Assembly (NCBI GenBank): GCA_023255285.1
Contig: JALRIY010000002.1
Coordinates: 1-35,071, forward strand
Direction of reading: 5' to 3'
DNA from: Algoriphagus sp.
GTDB taxonomy: Bacteria; Bacteroidota; Bacteroidia; Cytophagales; Cyclobacteriaceae
Length of the DNA stretch: 35,071 nt
Numbering within the stretch: position 1 is the stretch's first letter; every line of letters starts with the position of its first letter. A model generated the notes under the pieces. It worked only from the letters and a program-made list of their open reading frames with translations, had not been told where the DNA came from and did no database searches. The position numbers were made by a program, and so were the translations under genes. Below are positions 7,086 to 16,232 of the stretch, in pieces.

Positions 7086-10000
7086 TTAAGCAACTGTTTT
7101 TTCGTGTTGTAGTAATTTTTTTGCGAGAACCGCCTTGTAGTCTCTTGGAATAACTTTGATAAACCTGGCTTTTGCTTGTTCCCAGTTATCTATAAACTGC
7201 TTTGCTAAGGCACTTTTTGTCAAGGCATAGTGTCGTTTGAGGTAACTTGAGAGCAAGTCATAATCTTGTTCCTCCAAGGGGTCGATGTCCACCAATTCGG
7301 GGTTGATTTCCGTATGATAGTCTTGGAGAATATAGGCAATTCCTCCACTCATTCCTGCCGCAAAATTTCTTCCAATTTCGCCGAGATTAATTAGCAATCC
7401 TCCAGTCATGTATTCGCATCCATGATCACCTATTCCTTCGATGACTGCTTTTACCCCTGAATTTCGTACACAGAAGCGTTCCCCCCCTTTTCCGTTGATA
7501 AATGCTTCCCCAGAGGTTGCGCCGTAGAAGGCAACATTGCCAATGAGAATATTTTCTTCCGCTAGGAATCGCGCATTTCTACTAGGATAGACGATAAGTC
7601 TTCCACCTGAAAGACCTTTGCCAAAGTAGTCGTTGGCTTCCCCTTCCAATTCAAAATTTACCCCTCTAGCTAAAAATCCACCAAAGGTTTGGCCCGCGGA
7701 ACCCATAAATTTGAAATGGATGCTGTCCTCTGGAAGCCCTACACTGCCGTAGATTTTTGAAATTTCATTGGAGAGCATCGCTCCAACGGATCGATCTGTA
7801 TTTTTGATTTCAAAATGCCCAGTGACCTGTATTGCTTGCTCGAGCGCGGGAGTGGCTGTGGCAATTAATTTACGATCCAAAACATCTTCCAGAGCAACCT
7901 CTTGGTCAATTTGCTTGAAGATTCCCACATGGCTAGGGACCTCTACTTTATGGAAGATAGGAGACAGGTCAAGCTTGTCCCATTTCCAATGCTTCAGATG
8001 TGTACTGGCTTGCAATACTTGACTTTGCCCCACCATCTCGTCAATAGTTCGGAAGCCAAGAGAAGCCATAATTTCACGTAAGTCTTGAACGATAAACTTG
8101 AAGTAATTGATTACATGTTCGGGATCTCCAGTAAATAACCTACGTAGCTCAGGGTCTTGTGTTGCTATCCCTACTGGACAGGTATTTAAATGGCATTTAC
8201 GCATCATGATGCACCCTTCGGCTACCAAAGCTCCAGTAGCGACTCCCCATTCCTCTGCTCCGAGGAGTGTAGCAATGGCCAGGTCCCTCCCTGTACGCAA
8301 TTGTCCATCTGTTTGAAGGACTACGCGACTTCTTAGGTTGTTTTTGACTAGGGTCTGGTGTGCTTCTGCAAGTCCTAGCTCCCAAGGAAGTCCTGCATGT
8401 CGAATAGAACTGAGCGGGGAAGCGCCTGTACCACCATCGGCACCAGAGATCAAGATCACATCCGCCATGGCTTTAGCCACCCCAGCAGCTACGGTACCTA
8501 CTCCTGCTTGAGATACAAGCTTCACATTAATGCGGGCTGTTCGATTTGCGTTTTTTAGATCGTAAATCAGCTGCGCCAGATCTTCAATCGAATAGATGTC
8601 GTGGTGTGGAGGTGGAGAAATTAATCCTACACCTGGAGTTGCATGTCGCACTCGTCCAATCCAGTCATCAACTTTATGTCCAGGGAGCTGTCCTCCTTCA
8701 CCCGGTTTGGCTCCTTGTGCCATTTTAATTTGAAGTTCTGCAGCATGCGTTAGGTAATGGGAAGTAACACCAAATCTCCCAGAGGCTACTTGTTTGATAG
8801 CAGATCTTTCCCAGTCTCCATTTTCCTTTCTTTCGTAGCGCACTTCGTCTTCTCCCCCTTCCCCAGAATTGCTTTTGGCACCGATTCGGTTCATCGCAAT
8901 AGCCAGCGTGGTATGGGCTTCATGGGAGATGGAACCAAAGGACATAGCTCCAGTAGCAAAGCGCTTCATGATTTTTTCTGTAGGCTCTACTTCATCAAGT
9001 GATACAGGGATTTGCTTTTTAAATTCAAACAATCCTCTCAAGGTCATTGCATCTTGACGTTGCTCGTTAATTTTCTGAGCAAATTTTCTATACAGCTCAT
9101 AGTCACCTAAGCGGGTAGATTTTTGAAGTAGGTGGATGGTCTCGGGATTGAACAAGTGCTTTTCACCTCTCCTTTTCCATTGGTATAATCCTCCTGCCTC
9201 CAATACGCCTTCTTGAGGGAGGTAGGCAGCGCGGTGGCGAATCAATACTTCTTCTGCTAGTTCATCAAAGGAAATTCCACTTATTCGGGAAGCAGTTCCT
9301 TTAAAACAGCGGTCCATCACCTCAGGTCCAAGGCCGATTGCCTCAAAAATCTGAGCACCTTGGTACGATTGTAGTGTGGAGATTCCCATTTTGGAAAGCA
9401 CTTTGAGTAGCCCTTTTCCAATGCCTTTCTGGTAATTACTAAGCGCAGTTTTTTCATCTTTTGCCCCTGGGAGATCCCCTTTTCTAAAAAGCTCAACCAG
9501 CGATTCAAGTGCTAAATAGGGGTTGATGGCAGATACCCCATACCCAATGGCTGTAGCAAAGTGATGTACTTCACGGATATCTGCTGATTCTAGGACCAGT
9601 CCTGCCCGCGTACGGATTTTTTTCTTGACTAGGTGCTGGTGTACAGCTCCTATGGCCAATAGGGAAGGAATCGGAGCGAGCGTGTCACTACTTTCTCTGT
9701 CGGAAAGGATCAACACATTCTTTCCTTCCAAGAGGATAGCGTCCTCTGCTTGCTGGCAGAGTAAATCTAAGGCAGCAAGGAGTCTACCTGGCTGATGGTC
9801 TGCAATAAAATGACCAAATAAGCGCTTGGAGCGGTAACCTAAGTGTTCCAAACGCGTGATTTTTTCCAAATCCTCATTTAATAAAACAGGCTGGGAAATG
9901 TGAATTTGTTTGGTGTGCTGTGGACTTTCCTCCAAAATATTGTGTCCTTCTCCTATTCGAGTAAATAGGGACATAACTAATCGTTCACGAATAGGGTCAA

Positions 10001-11579
10001 TGGGAGGATTGCTTACTTGAGCAAAAAGTTGTTTGAAGTAATTCGAGATATGCTGACTTTGTTTGGAAAGCACCGCCAGCGGCGTATCTGCGCCCATAGA
10101 CCCAACTGCCTCTTGACCTGCATTCCCAAGGGGACTTAGAACTATTTTCAGTTCCTCAGAGGTATAGCCAAAGATGGTTTGTTGTTTTTGGATTTTTTCA
10201 GTGAGGTACGGGTAACTCAGTTCTTCCGGAGCAGGAACTAGTCGTAATTTGGTCCGCTGTTCATTTACCCATTTTTCGTAAGGTTGTTGGCTACAGATTT
10301 CACCTTTTATTTCTTCATCCACAAGGACTTTCCCTTTTTCAAGGTCTGCCCAAAGCATACGTCCCGGACTAATTCGCCCTTTTTGAGTGATCGTTGCTTC
10401 TCGGATTGGAAGAGCTCCTGCTTCTGAAGATAGAATCAAACGTTGGTCTTTCGTAATGAAATACCGGAGTGGGCGAAGCCCATTGCGATCTAGGGTAGCC
10501 CCCACAGATTTACCATCTGTGAATAGAAGAGCGGCGGGACCATCCCAGGGCTCCACCAAAGAGGCGTGGAATTTATAAAAGGCGGCTCTGTCCTTATCCA
10601 TCACTTCATTGTCCTGCCAAGCCTCAGGAACCAACATCATCATGGCATGTGGTAGACTTCTTCCGCTTAAGGTTAGTAGCTCAACCATAGCGTCCAAGTT
10701 GGCTGAATCAGAGTTCAGTTTATTGGTGATTGGCATGAGCATGGCCAACTCTTCCGGCGTAAACAAGGAGGACTTCATCAAAGCCTCTTTGGATTTCATT
10801 TTATTCAGGTTACCACGAATGGTATTGATTTCCCCATTGTGAGAGAGGTAACGAAACGGTTGAGCAAGCCTCCAATTTGGGAAAGTGTTGGTCGAGAAGC
10901 GGGAGTGAACGATCGCAAAAGCAGATGCAATGCGTGGGTTTTGTAGGTCTTTGAAAAAAGGCAATACCTGATCCGTTCGGAGCTGTCCCTTATATACTAA
11001 GGTGAGGGAACTAAAGCTGGCAAAATAAAAGGCTTGATTTACTCCTGGAATAGACGCATTGATTGTTGAGCTAGCGTAATTTCGAAGCACGTATAACTTA
11101 CGTTCTAAGTCAAGACCTTGCAGTCCATTTTTGTGTCGGACAAATACCTGTTCAATGATAGGCATGACTTCTAGGGCACTTGAACCAGGGATGGTTTCGT
11201 CCACTGGAACTTTTCGATAGCCAATCAATTCGAAGTCCAGCTCGTCAATTAGTTCGTTTAGAAGGGCTTTTGCTTTGGCATATAGTTGTTTGTTGTTCGG
11301 GAAAAAAGTCATCCCAAGTCCAAATTCTCCTGGTGGAGGTAATTGGATTTCCGTACGAGCAGTAACATCCTGAAGAAACTGATGGGGGATTTGTATAGAT
11401 ATACCTGCTCCGTCGCCCGTTTTGGGATCAGACCCGCGTCCACCACGGTGTTCCATGTTACTCAACATGTACAAAGCACCACTAATGGTTTCGTGAGTAG
11501 GCTCATTCGTGAGATCCACTACCGCTCCAATACCACAGGAATCGTGTTCAAACTCCTGCCGATATAACCCTTGCTGCAT
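7086..11579 (-). CDS. gltB: Glutamate synthase large subunit
   Basis: The 1497-residue alpha subunit of glutamate synthase, which makes two glutamates from glutamine and 2-oxoglutarate. Domains in order: a class-II glutaminase starting at the nucleophile Cys15 (HDSCGIGAVVDL) after a short propeptide; a central domain; and an FMN/2-oxoglutarate TIM barrel with AMSFGSISHEAH and SGADGGTGASPL. The [3Fe-4S] cysteines follow around residue 1122 (CIMMRKCHLNTCPVG), then a C-terminal GXGXG beta-helix (GDHGCEYMTGG). Size and order are as in bacterial NADPH-type enzymes. A TTG at 11603 would extend it by eight residues; the ATG at 11579 fits the family N-terminus (MQQGLYRQEFEHDSCG). Upstream is a long AT-rich region with palindromes that may carry nitrogen-responsive sites. 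It forms an operon with gltD. Confidence 0.97.
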   Translation of the reverse strand: MQQGLYRQEFEHDSCGIGAVVDLTNEPTHETISGALYMLSNMEHRGGRGSDPKTGDGAGISIQIPHQFLQDVTARTEIQLPPPGEFGLGMTFFPNNKQLYAKAKALLNELIDELDFELIGYRKVPVDETIPGSSALEVMPIIEQVFVRHKNGLQGLDLERKLYVLRNYASSTINASIPGVNQAFYFASFSSLTLVYKGQLRTDQVLPFFKDLQNPRIASAFAIVHSRFSTNTFPNWRLAQPFRYLSHNGEINTIRGNLNKMKSKEALMKSSLFTPEELAMLMPITNKLNSDSANLDAMVELLTLSGRSLPHAMMMLVPEAWQDNEVMDKDRAAFYKFHASLVEPWDGPAALLFTDGKSVGATLDRNGLRPLRYFITKDQRLILSSEAGALPIREATITQKGRISPGRMLWADLEKGKVLVDEEIKGEICSQQPYEKWVNEQRTKLRLVPAPEELSYPYLTEKIQKQQTIFGYTSEELKIVLSPLGNAGQEAVGSMGADTPLAVLSKQSQHISNYFKQLFAQVSNPPIDPIRERLVMSLFTRIGEGHNILEESPQHTKQIHISQPVLLNEDLEKITRLEHLGYRSKRLFGHFIADHQPGRLLAALDLLCQQAEDAILLEGKNVLILSDRESSDTLAPIPSLLAIGAVHQHLVKKKIRTRAGLVLESADIREVHHFATAIGYGVSAINPYLALESLVELFRKGDLPGAKDEKTALSNYQKGIGKGLLKVLSKMGISTLQSYQGAQIFEAIGLGPEVMDRCFKGTASRISGISFDELAEEVLIRHRAAYLPQEGVLEAGGLYQWKRRGEKHLFNPETIHLLQKSTRLGDYELYRKFAQKINEQRQDAMTLRGLFEFKKQIPVSLDEVEPTEKIMKRFATGAMSFGSISHEAHTTLAIAMNRIGAKSNSGEGGEDEVRYERKENGDWERSAIKQVASGRFGVTSHYLTHAAELQIKMAQGAKPGEGGQLPGHKVDDWIGRVRHATPGVGLISPPPHHDIYSIEDLAQLIYDLKNANRTARINVKLVSQAGVGTVAAGVAKAMADVILISGADGGTGASPLSSIRHAGLPWELGLAEAHQTLVKNNLRSRVVLQTDGQLRTGRDLAIATLLGAEEWGVATGALVAEGCIMMRKCHLNTCPVGIATQDPELRRLFTGDPEHVINYFKFIVQDLREIMASLGFRTIDEMVGQSQVLQASTHLKHWKWDKLDLSPIFHKVEVPSHVGIFKQIDQEVALEDVLDRKLIATATPALEQAIQVTGHFEIKNTDRSVGAMLSNEISKIYGSVGLPEDSIHFKFMGSAGQTFGGFLARGVNFELEGEANDYFGKGLSGGRLIVYPSRNARFLAEENILIGNVAFYGATSGEAFINGKGGERFCVRNSGVKAVIEGIGDHGCEYMTGGLLINLGEIGRNFAAGMSGGIAYILQDYHTEINPELVDIDPLEEQDYDLLSSYLKRHYALTKSALAKQFIDNWEQAKARFIKVIPRDYKAVLAKKLLQHEKTVA

Positions 11580-11951
11580 TCTTAATTGATTTAATAGGTT
11601 CAAAAATTTTCAAAATGTACAAAATTTACTTATTTCTTTAAAATATGCGTAATGAAAAAAGCACATAAATGTCAAAATGTTCAAAAAAATCAACTTTTTT
11701 ATAAAAAGCGAAATGCCAATTGAATTTAAATCAAATCAAAAAATTGGGGAAATGATCACTTTTTTAAACAAATGACTTGTGATTTGAACTTGATTTTTTC
11801 AAAATGATTAATTTATTCTCTTTTTGAGGGTGAATTTAAATTCATCAATTTTTTTTTAAAAAAATGGGGGCATTTGTTCAAAAGCTCCCAATATTATTTT
11901 GCCAAGTCGGCGTAACTACCAAATAAAAAAGAGGTAGTACTGAAAAATGAG
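11580..11951. promoter_or_regulatory. AT-rich region upstream of gltB with palindrome and direct repeats
   Basis: This 372-bp gap between gldE and gltB (both minus strand) has no convincing gene. It contains the perfect 14-bp palindrome TGAATTTAAATTCA (11831-11844), with an 11-base partial copy at 11721-11731. Two near-identical 15-mers, TCAAAATGTaCAAAA (11610-11624) and TCAAAATGTtCAAAA (11672-11686), start 62 bp apart, roughly six helical turns. I found no exact TAnnTTTG box on the minus strand. A weak ACTACC/GGTAGT hairpin at 11915-11938, just past gldE, lacks a U-tract. Most likely this is the gltB control region; the binding factor is unknown. Confidence 0.5.
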
Positions 11952-13301
11952 TTAATCTGTAAAAGGAGATGTGCTATCTTTCTCTGGGTTAGAGAGGTGA
12001 ACTTTCACTTTTTTGATTTTGCGAGCATCCACTGCAAGAATGGTAAATTCAAAGTTTTCGTACCGTATTTTGGCACCGTTCTTTGGAAGTTTTGTGTTGA
12101 GTTCAAGTAAAAGTCCTCCAAGTGATTCATTTTCTCCTTTTACCTCTTCAAAAAGTTGCGGGTCCAGGTCTAGTTTTTTACAAAAATCATGCAAGGACAC
12201 CTTTCCTTCAAAAATAAAGGTGTCAGCATCAAGTTCTTGAAAAAACAATGTATCCGTATCGTCGAATTCGTCGTTGATTTCACCGATTATCTCTTCGATT
12301 AAATCTTCAAAGGTAACCAATCCAGAAGTGCCGCCATATTCATCTACGACAATCGCCATGTGCACCCGCATTTTTTGAAAGTCTTTAAGTAAAGTGTCGG
12401 CTTTCTTATTTTCAGGGACGAAGAAACTTTTTCGAATCAAGGTTTTCCAATCGAAAGTTTCGTCCTTGTCAATGTGTGGGAGTAAGTCTTTGATATAGAG
12501 GATCCCTATTATATGGTCTATAGTTTCTTCGTAGACGGGGATTCGGGAGTATCCGCTCTTATTTACCTTGTCCATTAATTCATGGAAATCAATTTCTACG
12601 TCTACTGCAGAAATTTCCATCCTACTTTTCATTAATTGACGAACGCTTAGTGTTCCAAAATTCACGATTCCCCGCAAGATTTCTTTTTCCTCTTCTGGGG
12701 TATCTTCGGTAGTTAGTTCTAGTGCTTGATGGAGTTCATCTACGGATAGGGTGTATCCTTTTTGTTGAACTCGTTTCTCTATGACATTGCTAAATACAAT
12801 TAATAAGCTAGAAAATGGCTTAAGGATCTGGGTAAAGAAAAATAAAGGGGAAGCCAGTGCTTGGGCAAATTGGCCTTTGGCTTGGTTTGCATAGACCTTT
12901 GGCACGATTTCACCAAAAAAAACAATAGCAAAAGTGACGCCTACAGTTTGAAAAAGGATGATCACTACGCCTGTGGCATTTGTTCCGAATAAGGTCCAAG
13001 TCACAAAGGTAGTGAGGGTGACGATAGCGATATTAATTAGGTTGTTTAGAATCAGGATGGTACTTAGAAGGACTTTTGGCATGGCCAACAGGCTCGTGAT
13101 GACGCTCCCTTTTTCAGGATTTTTTTGATTCAGTTCAATTAGATCGTCTTTCCCTAAAGAAAAAAATGCCACCTCTGAACCAGAAACTAGGGCTGAGGCG
13201 ACTAGTAGAAGCAGGAGCGCAAGGCTGTTGACTAAAAAATAAGAGAATGTGTAGGAAGTAACCTGGGCCAACAGAAAGTAACTCGGGTAGGGATCATCCA
13301 T
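11952..13301 (-). CDS. gldE: GldE-type CNNM/CorC transporter-like protein with CBS pair
   Basis: A 449-residue membrane protein of the HlyC/CorC (CNNM) family, matching the GldE subgroup linked to gliding in Bacteroidota. It has an N-terminal DUF21 transmembrane region (about residues 20-190; SALVSGSEVAFFSL, and FFGEIVPKVYANQ at its end). A pair of CBS domains follows (about 205-330; SGYSRIPVYEETIDHIIGILYIKDLL, then MAIVVDEYGGTSGLVTFEDLIEEIIGEI). The CorC_HlyC transporter-associated domain closes it (about 350-435). A TTG at 13325 would add eight residues, but MDDPYPSY at the 13301 ATG resembles known GldE starts. It follows mutY and ssb in the conserved order, which supports the GldE call. 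In flavobacteria gldD comes next, but here the next gene is gltB. A role in magnesium/ion transport or lipoprotein-dependent gliding cannot be decided from sequence. Confidence 0.85.
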   Translation of the reverse strand: MDDPYPSYFLLAQVTSYTFSYFLVNSLALLLLLVASALVSGSEVAFFSLGKDDLIELNQKNPEKGSVITSLLAMPKVLLSTILILNNLINIAIVTLTTFVTWTLFGTNATGVVIILFQTVGVTFAIVFFGEIVPKVYANQAKGQFAQALASPLFFFTQILKPFSSLLIVFSNVIEKRVQQKGYTLSVDELHQALELTTEDTPEEEKEILRGIVNFGTLSVRQLMKSRMEISAVDVEIDFHELMDKVNKSGYSRIPVYEETIDHIIGILYIKDLLPHIDKDETFDWKTLIRKSFFVPENKKADTLLKDFQKMRVHMAIVVDEYGGTSGLVTFEDLIEEIIGEINDEFDDTDTLFFQELDADTFIFEGKVSLHDFCKKLDLDPQLFEEVKGENESLGGLLLELNTKLPKNGAKIRYENFEFTILAVDARKIKKVKVHLSNPEKDSTSPFTD

Positions 13302-13371
13302 GTGTTCGTGAAAATAGGTGTTCAAAGGTAATCAAATCCCCTGATTCGTGTACAGGGGATTTGAATTTCCA

Positions 13372-13815
13372 TTAAAAAGGTAGATCATCGTCTCCCTCGT
13401 CAAGGGAAACTTGAGGGGCGGTTGCTACTGGGGCTGAATTTGCTGCAGGTGCTGCTGCAGGAGAATTACTTTGCATTCCATCTGGTTTGCCTCCAAGCAT
13501 GGTAAAACTCAAAACTCGGATTTTCATTCGCTTTCGATTTTGCCCTTGTTCATCGGTCCATTTATCTGATTTGATTTTTCCTTCGACGTAAATTTGTGAA
13601 CCTTTCTTTAAGTATTTCTCCGCGATTTTTGCTTGTTGGTCCCACAATTCTAAATCGTGCCATTCGGTTTGTTCTACTCTATTTCCAGATCTATCCTGGT
13701 ACGCTTCTGAGGTTGCAAGGCTGAGATTGGCTACAACTTTCTCCCCTTCGAGGTATTTCACTTCAGGGTCGGCACCAAGGTGACCTACTAAAATGACTTT
13801 ATTTACTCCTGCCAT
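13372..13815 (-). CDS. ssb: Single-stranded DNA-binding protein
   Basis: A 147-residue SSB that coats single-stranded DNA during replication, recombination and repair and recruits partners through its C-terminal tip. The OB-fold covers about residues 1-108, with the typical start MAGVNKVILVGHLGADPE, the core TEWHDLELWDQQAKIAEKYLKKGSQIYVEGK, and KRMKIRVLSFTMLG. A short Ala/Pro-rich linker (about 112-137) leads to the acidic tail DEGDDDLPF. The ATG at 13815 is fixed by the family N-terminus. It lies 46 bp after mutY and 70 bp before the gldE ATG on the same strand, so the three are probably cotranscribed. Confidence 0.97.
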   Translation of the reverse strand: MAGVNKVILVGHLGADPEVKYLEGEKVVANLSLATSEAYQDRSGNRVEQTEWHDLELWDQQAKIAEKYLKKGSQIYVEGKIKSDKWTDEQGQNRKRMKIRVLSFTMLGGKPDGMQSNSPAAAPAANSAPVATAPQVSLDEGDDDLPF

Positions 13816-13861
13816 ACTGTTTTTGTTTTGATAGTTAAAAAGTTTAGAAAACTGAAAGTAA

Positions 13862-14914
13862 TCAATTCTCTCGATCAGTCAAATAGCGAAGGATCAATTT
13901 AGGCTTGGGTAAACCGTCAATTTCTTGTTCAACTACTAGATCAAACCCCTCATTTTGGCACCAATCTCTTAAATTGGGAAGGTTTTCTTCGGAAAGTGAG
14001 CATTCCCAAAAGCTGGCAAGTATCCGTTGGTGTGACAAAAGATGTCGGTATTTTTTAGGAAATAGGGTTGTTTCTGATTGAAGATTCCCCTGCCAGGGGA
14101 AGGTTTGAGGAGATTGAGGAAAATCGTACAAGCCTGTCCATATGTCTCCCTCACCTCTTTTACGCACCACCAGATGGCCGGCACAGGTAATGACGAGATA
14201 GTTGAGTATTCGTTCCTTGACTTTGGTCTTATTTATTTTTACTGGCAAGGAGTTAATGAGTTCATTTTGATAGGCAAAACAAGAACGGGTTAGTGGACAG
14301 GTATCGCAGTTTGGGTTAGTTGGAGTACAACAACGGGAACCAAAATCCATCATGGCCTGATTAAATTCTCCCGGCGCATTCACAGGGATAAGTTGATTGG
14401 CGAGTGCCTCAAATTCTTTTTTCCCGCTGCTACTGTTAATATCAGTTGCAATGCCAAAATACCGAGCGAGCACCCGAAATACATTTCCATCTACCACAGC
14501 CTGTACTTCTCCAAAAGCAAAGCTAGAGATAGCGGCAGCCGTATAGCTCCCTACTCCTTTGAGTAGGATAAGTGTTGCATACCGGTCAGGAAATTTTCCA
14601 TCCAATTTTTCGACGATGTAGTTGGCACAAGCATGCATGTTGCGTGCCCGGCTGTAATAGCCAAGTCCTTGCCAGAGTCTCAAGACCTCTTCTTCGGGGG
14701 CTGCTGCTAGTTGATGTACAGTGGGATAGGCTTTTGAAAAAGCTTCGAAATAAGGCAATCCTTGTGCAACCCGTGTTTGCTGAAGAATGATTTCGGATAG
14801 CCAAATTAGGTAGGGATCTTGGGTTTCTCGCCAAGGCAAATGCCGAGGATTTTCTCGGTACCAAGAAATAATTGAGTTTGAAAACCATTGATTTTCAGGT
14901 GATTTACTCTTCAT
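13862..14914 (-). CDS. mutY: A/G-specific adenine DNA glycosylase
   Basis: A 350-residue base-excision repair enzyme that removes adenine mispaired with 8-oxoguanine. The HhH-GPD fold shows catalytic Glu41 (EIILQQTRV), the helix-hairpin-helix LKGVGSYTAAAIS, and Asp142 (VVDGNVFRV). The [4Fe-4S] cluster cysteines are C196-x6-C203-x2-C206-x5-C212. The C-terminal third (from about 230) is the NUDIX-like domain that reads 8-oxoG; it contains a GDIWTGLYDFPQ strand. A TTG at 14938 would add eight residues (a run of Pro); the ATG at 14914 is preferred. It is divergent from HU and heads a mutY-ssb-gldE unit. Length is typical. Confidence 0.96.
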   Translation of the reverse strand: MKSKSPENQWFSNSIISWYRENPRHLPWRETQDPYLIWLSEIILQQTRVAQGLPYFEAFSKAYPTVHQLAAAPEEEVLRLWQGLGYYSRARNMHACANYIVEKLDGKFPDRYATLILLKGVGSYTAAAISSFAFGEVQAVVDGNVFRVLARYFGIATDINSSSGKKEFEALANQLIPVNAPGEFNQAMMDFGSRCCTPTNPNCDTCPLTRSCFAYQNELINSLPVKINKTKVKERILNYLVITCAGHLVVRKRGEGDIWTGLYDFPQSPQTFPWQGNLQSETTLFPKKYRHLLSHQRILASFWECSLSEENLPNLRDWCQNEGFDLVVEQEIDGLPKPKLILRYLTDREN

Positions 14915-14985
14915 TGGAGGAGGATTAATAAAATACAAACCAAGGTATTTTTTTTGAATATCTTTTTTAATTGCATTGGTTCTTG

Positions 14986-14993
14986 TACATTTG
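14986..14993 (+). promoter_or_regulatory. Candidate -7 box for the HU gene
   Basis: TACATTTG matches TAnnTTTG exactly and lies 66 bp before the HU start codon in the 145-bp gap between mutY and HU. No TTG stands at the standard 19-21 bp distance (the nearest are 12 and 29 bp upstream). The call therefore rests on the -7 match and position. Confidence 0.45.
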
Positions 14994-15059
14994 CAATCCC
15001 AAAAATACTTGGTTAATAGGTTGTTAAGCTTATTTCGAAATTTCTAAATTTTAATCACA

Positions 15060-15368
15060 GTGACCAAAGCAGAAGTAATTACTAAAATTTCCGAAAAGAC
15101 CGGAATTCAAAAAGACGATGTAACTCAAGCAGTAGAGGCATTTTTCAAGGTAGTGAAAGATTCCATGGCAGATGGGGAAAACATTTATGTCAGAGGATTT
15201 GGAAGTTTCATCAACAAAAAAAGAGCAAAGAAAATTGCCCGAAACATTTCAAAGAATACGGCAATAGTTATTGAAGAGCATCACATACCTGCATTTAAGC
15301 CTTCCAAGGTATTTGTAGAAAAAATTAAAAACAGTAAGAAAATCAAACAATTGGCAGCTCAAGTATAA
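15060..15368 (+). CDS. HU/IHF-family DNA-binding protein
   Basis: A 102-residue nucleoid protein of the HU family that bends and compacts DNA as a dimer. The N-terminal helices MTKAEVITKISEKTGI and AVEAFFKVVKDSMADG are followed by the signature strand IYVRGFGSFINKKRAKKIARN. The DNA-binding arm then carries an unusual IEEHHIPAFKPS ending, with the conserved Pro of PAFKPSK. A Lys-rich tail of about ten residues extends past the core. The start is GTG at 15060, as the family N-terminus requires. It is the first gene of a plus-strand group with a TPR protein, a 29-aa ribosomal-type protein and RNase G, an arrangement that fits growth-linked expression. Confidence 0.95.
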   Translation: MTKAEVITKISEKTGIQKDDVTQAVEAFFKVVKDSMADGENIYVRGFGSFINKKRAKKIARNISKNTAIVIEEHHIPAFKPSKVFVEKIKNSKKIKQLAAQV

Positions 15369-15383
15369 GGCTGAGCGCGGGGG

Positions 15384-16202
15384 ATGAAGAAAAAGCAGCT
15401 TATTCTAATTGGAGTCGGAGTACTCACAGTTGCTAGCTTGTATCTATTACCAAAGGTAGTAGTAGACAACGAGGCTACTGGAGCTAAAATGGAGTCAGAG
15501 GCAACTGCTTCTACTTCTATTTCCGAATCGCATACGAATGAGTTATCCTCCAAAAATAGAATTCAAGCGAATCAGTTGATTATCACTTTCCAAACGGCTC
15601 CAACCCAAGAAGAGAAAGTGACTGCGGCACAGATTTTAGCTGGGATTTATAAAGAGGAAGGGATATTTGATAGTGCTGCTTACTATTGGTCTGAAGCGAG
15701 TACCCTTTTGCCAAGTGATTTATTTATTGCCGAGGAAGCGGGAAAGGCAAATTACGATGCTTTTTCTTTTGCCTTGGACAAAAACAAAGTAGAAGCCCTG
15801 GCAGACAAAACCAGGAGCTTTCTTAGTAGGGTGTTGGAAAAAGATCCCACCCGTTTGGATTTGAAATCTAAAATAGCCATGACCTATGTCTCTTCGTCGA
15901 ATCCCATGCAAGGAATCACCTTATTGCGTGAGATATTGGAAGAGGATCCGAAAAATGAAGAAGGCTTATTTAATATGGGAATTCTTTCCATGCAGTCGGG
16001 TCAATACGAACGTGCTATTCTTCGGTTTGAAGAGTTGGTACAGTTCCATCCTCAAAATATCCAAGGTCAATTTTATCTTGGGGTAAGCTATTTCGAGTCC
16101 AAAGAAAAAAATAAAGCGAAAGCACAGTTTGAGCTAGTGAAGAACATGACCGAAGATCCTATGATTTTAGGAAGTATTCAAGGCTACTTAGACCAGCTAT
16201 AA
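15384..16202 (+). CDS. Membrane-anchored TPR protein
   Basis: A 272-residue protein with one N-terminal membrane segment (residues 5-25, LILIGVGVLTVASLYLLP), a polar Ser/Thr/Glu-rich linker, and a helical tetratricopeptide region. At least two canonical repeats are visible near residues 190-255 (EEGLFNMGILSMQSGQYERAI and GQFYLGVSYFESKEKNKAKA), with more degenerate helical pairs before them. Such proteins are scaffolds, and the partner is unknown. The ATG at 15384 has a purine-rich GCGGGGG just upstream and lies 15 bp after the HU stop. The position between HU and RNase G suggests an envelope-tethered partner of RNA or DNA machinery, but that is only inference from context. Confidence 0.85.
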   Translation: MKKKQLILIGVGVLTVASLYLLPKVVVDNEATGAKMESEATASTSISESHTNELSSKNRIQANQLIITFQTAPTQEEKVTAAQILAGIYKEEGIFDSAAYYWSEASTLLPSDLFIAEEAGKANYDAFSFALDKNKVEALADKTRSFLSRVLEKDPTRLDLKSKIAMTYVSSSNPMQGITLLREILEEDPKNEEGLFNMGILSMQSGQYERAILRFEELVQFHPQNIQGQFYLGVSYFESKEKNKAKAQFELVKNMTEDPMILGSIQGYLDQL

Positions 16203-16232
16203 CAAATTATCAACACTTTAAATTGTACAACT

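Noticed and set aside
11677..11775. 32-codon plus-strand frame in the gltB upstream region
   Set aside because: Low-complexity Phe/Lys/Ile composition from A/T runs, overlaps one of the direct repeats, and has no recognisable start signal.
11915..11938. ACTACC/GGTAGT hairpin after gldE as a terminator
   Set aside because: Only 6 bp of stem with a 12-nt loop and no U-tract after it on the minus strand; too weak to call.
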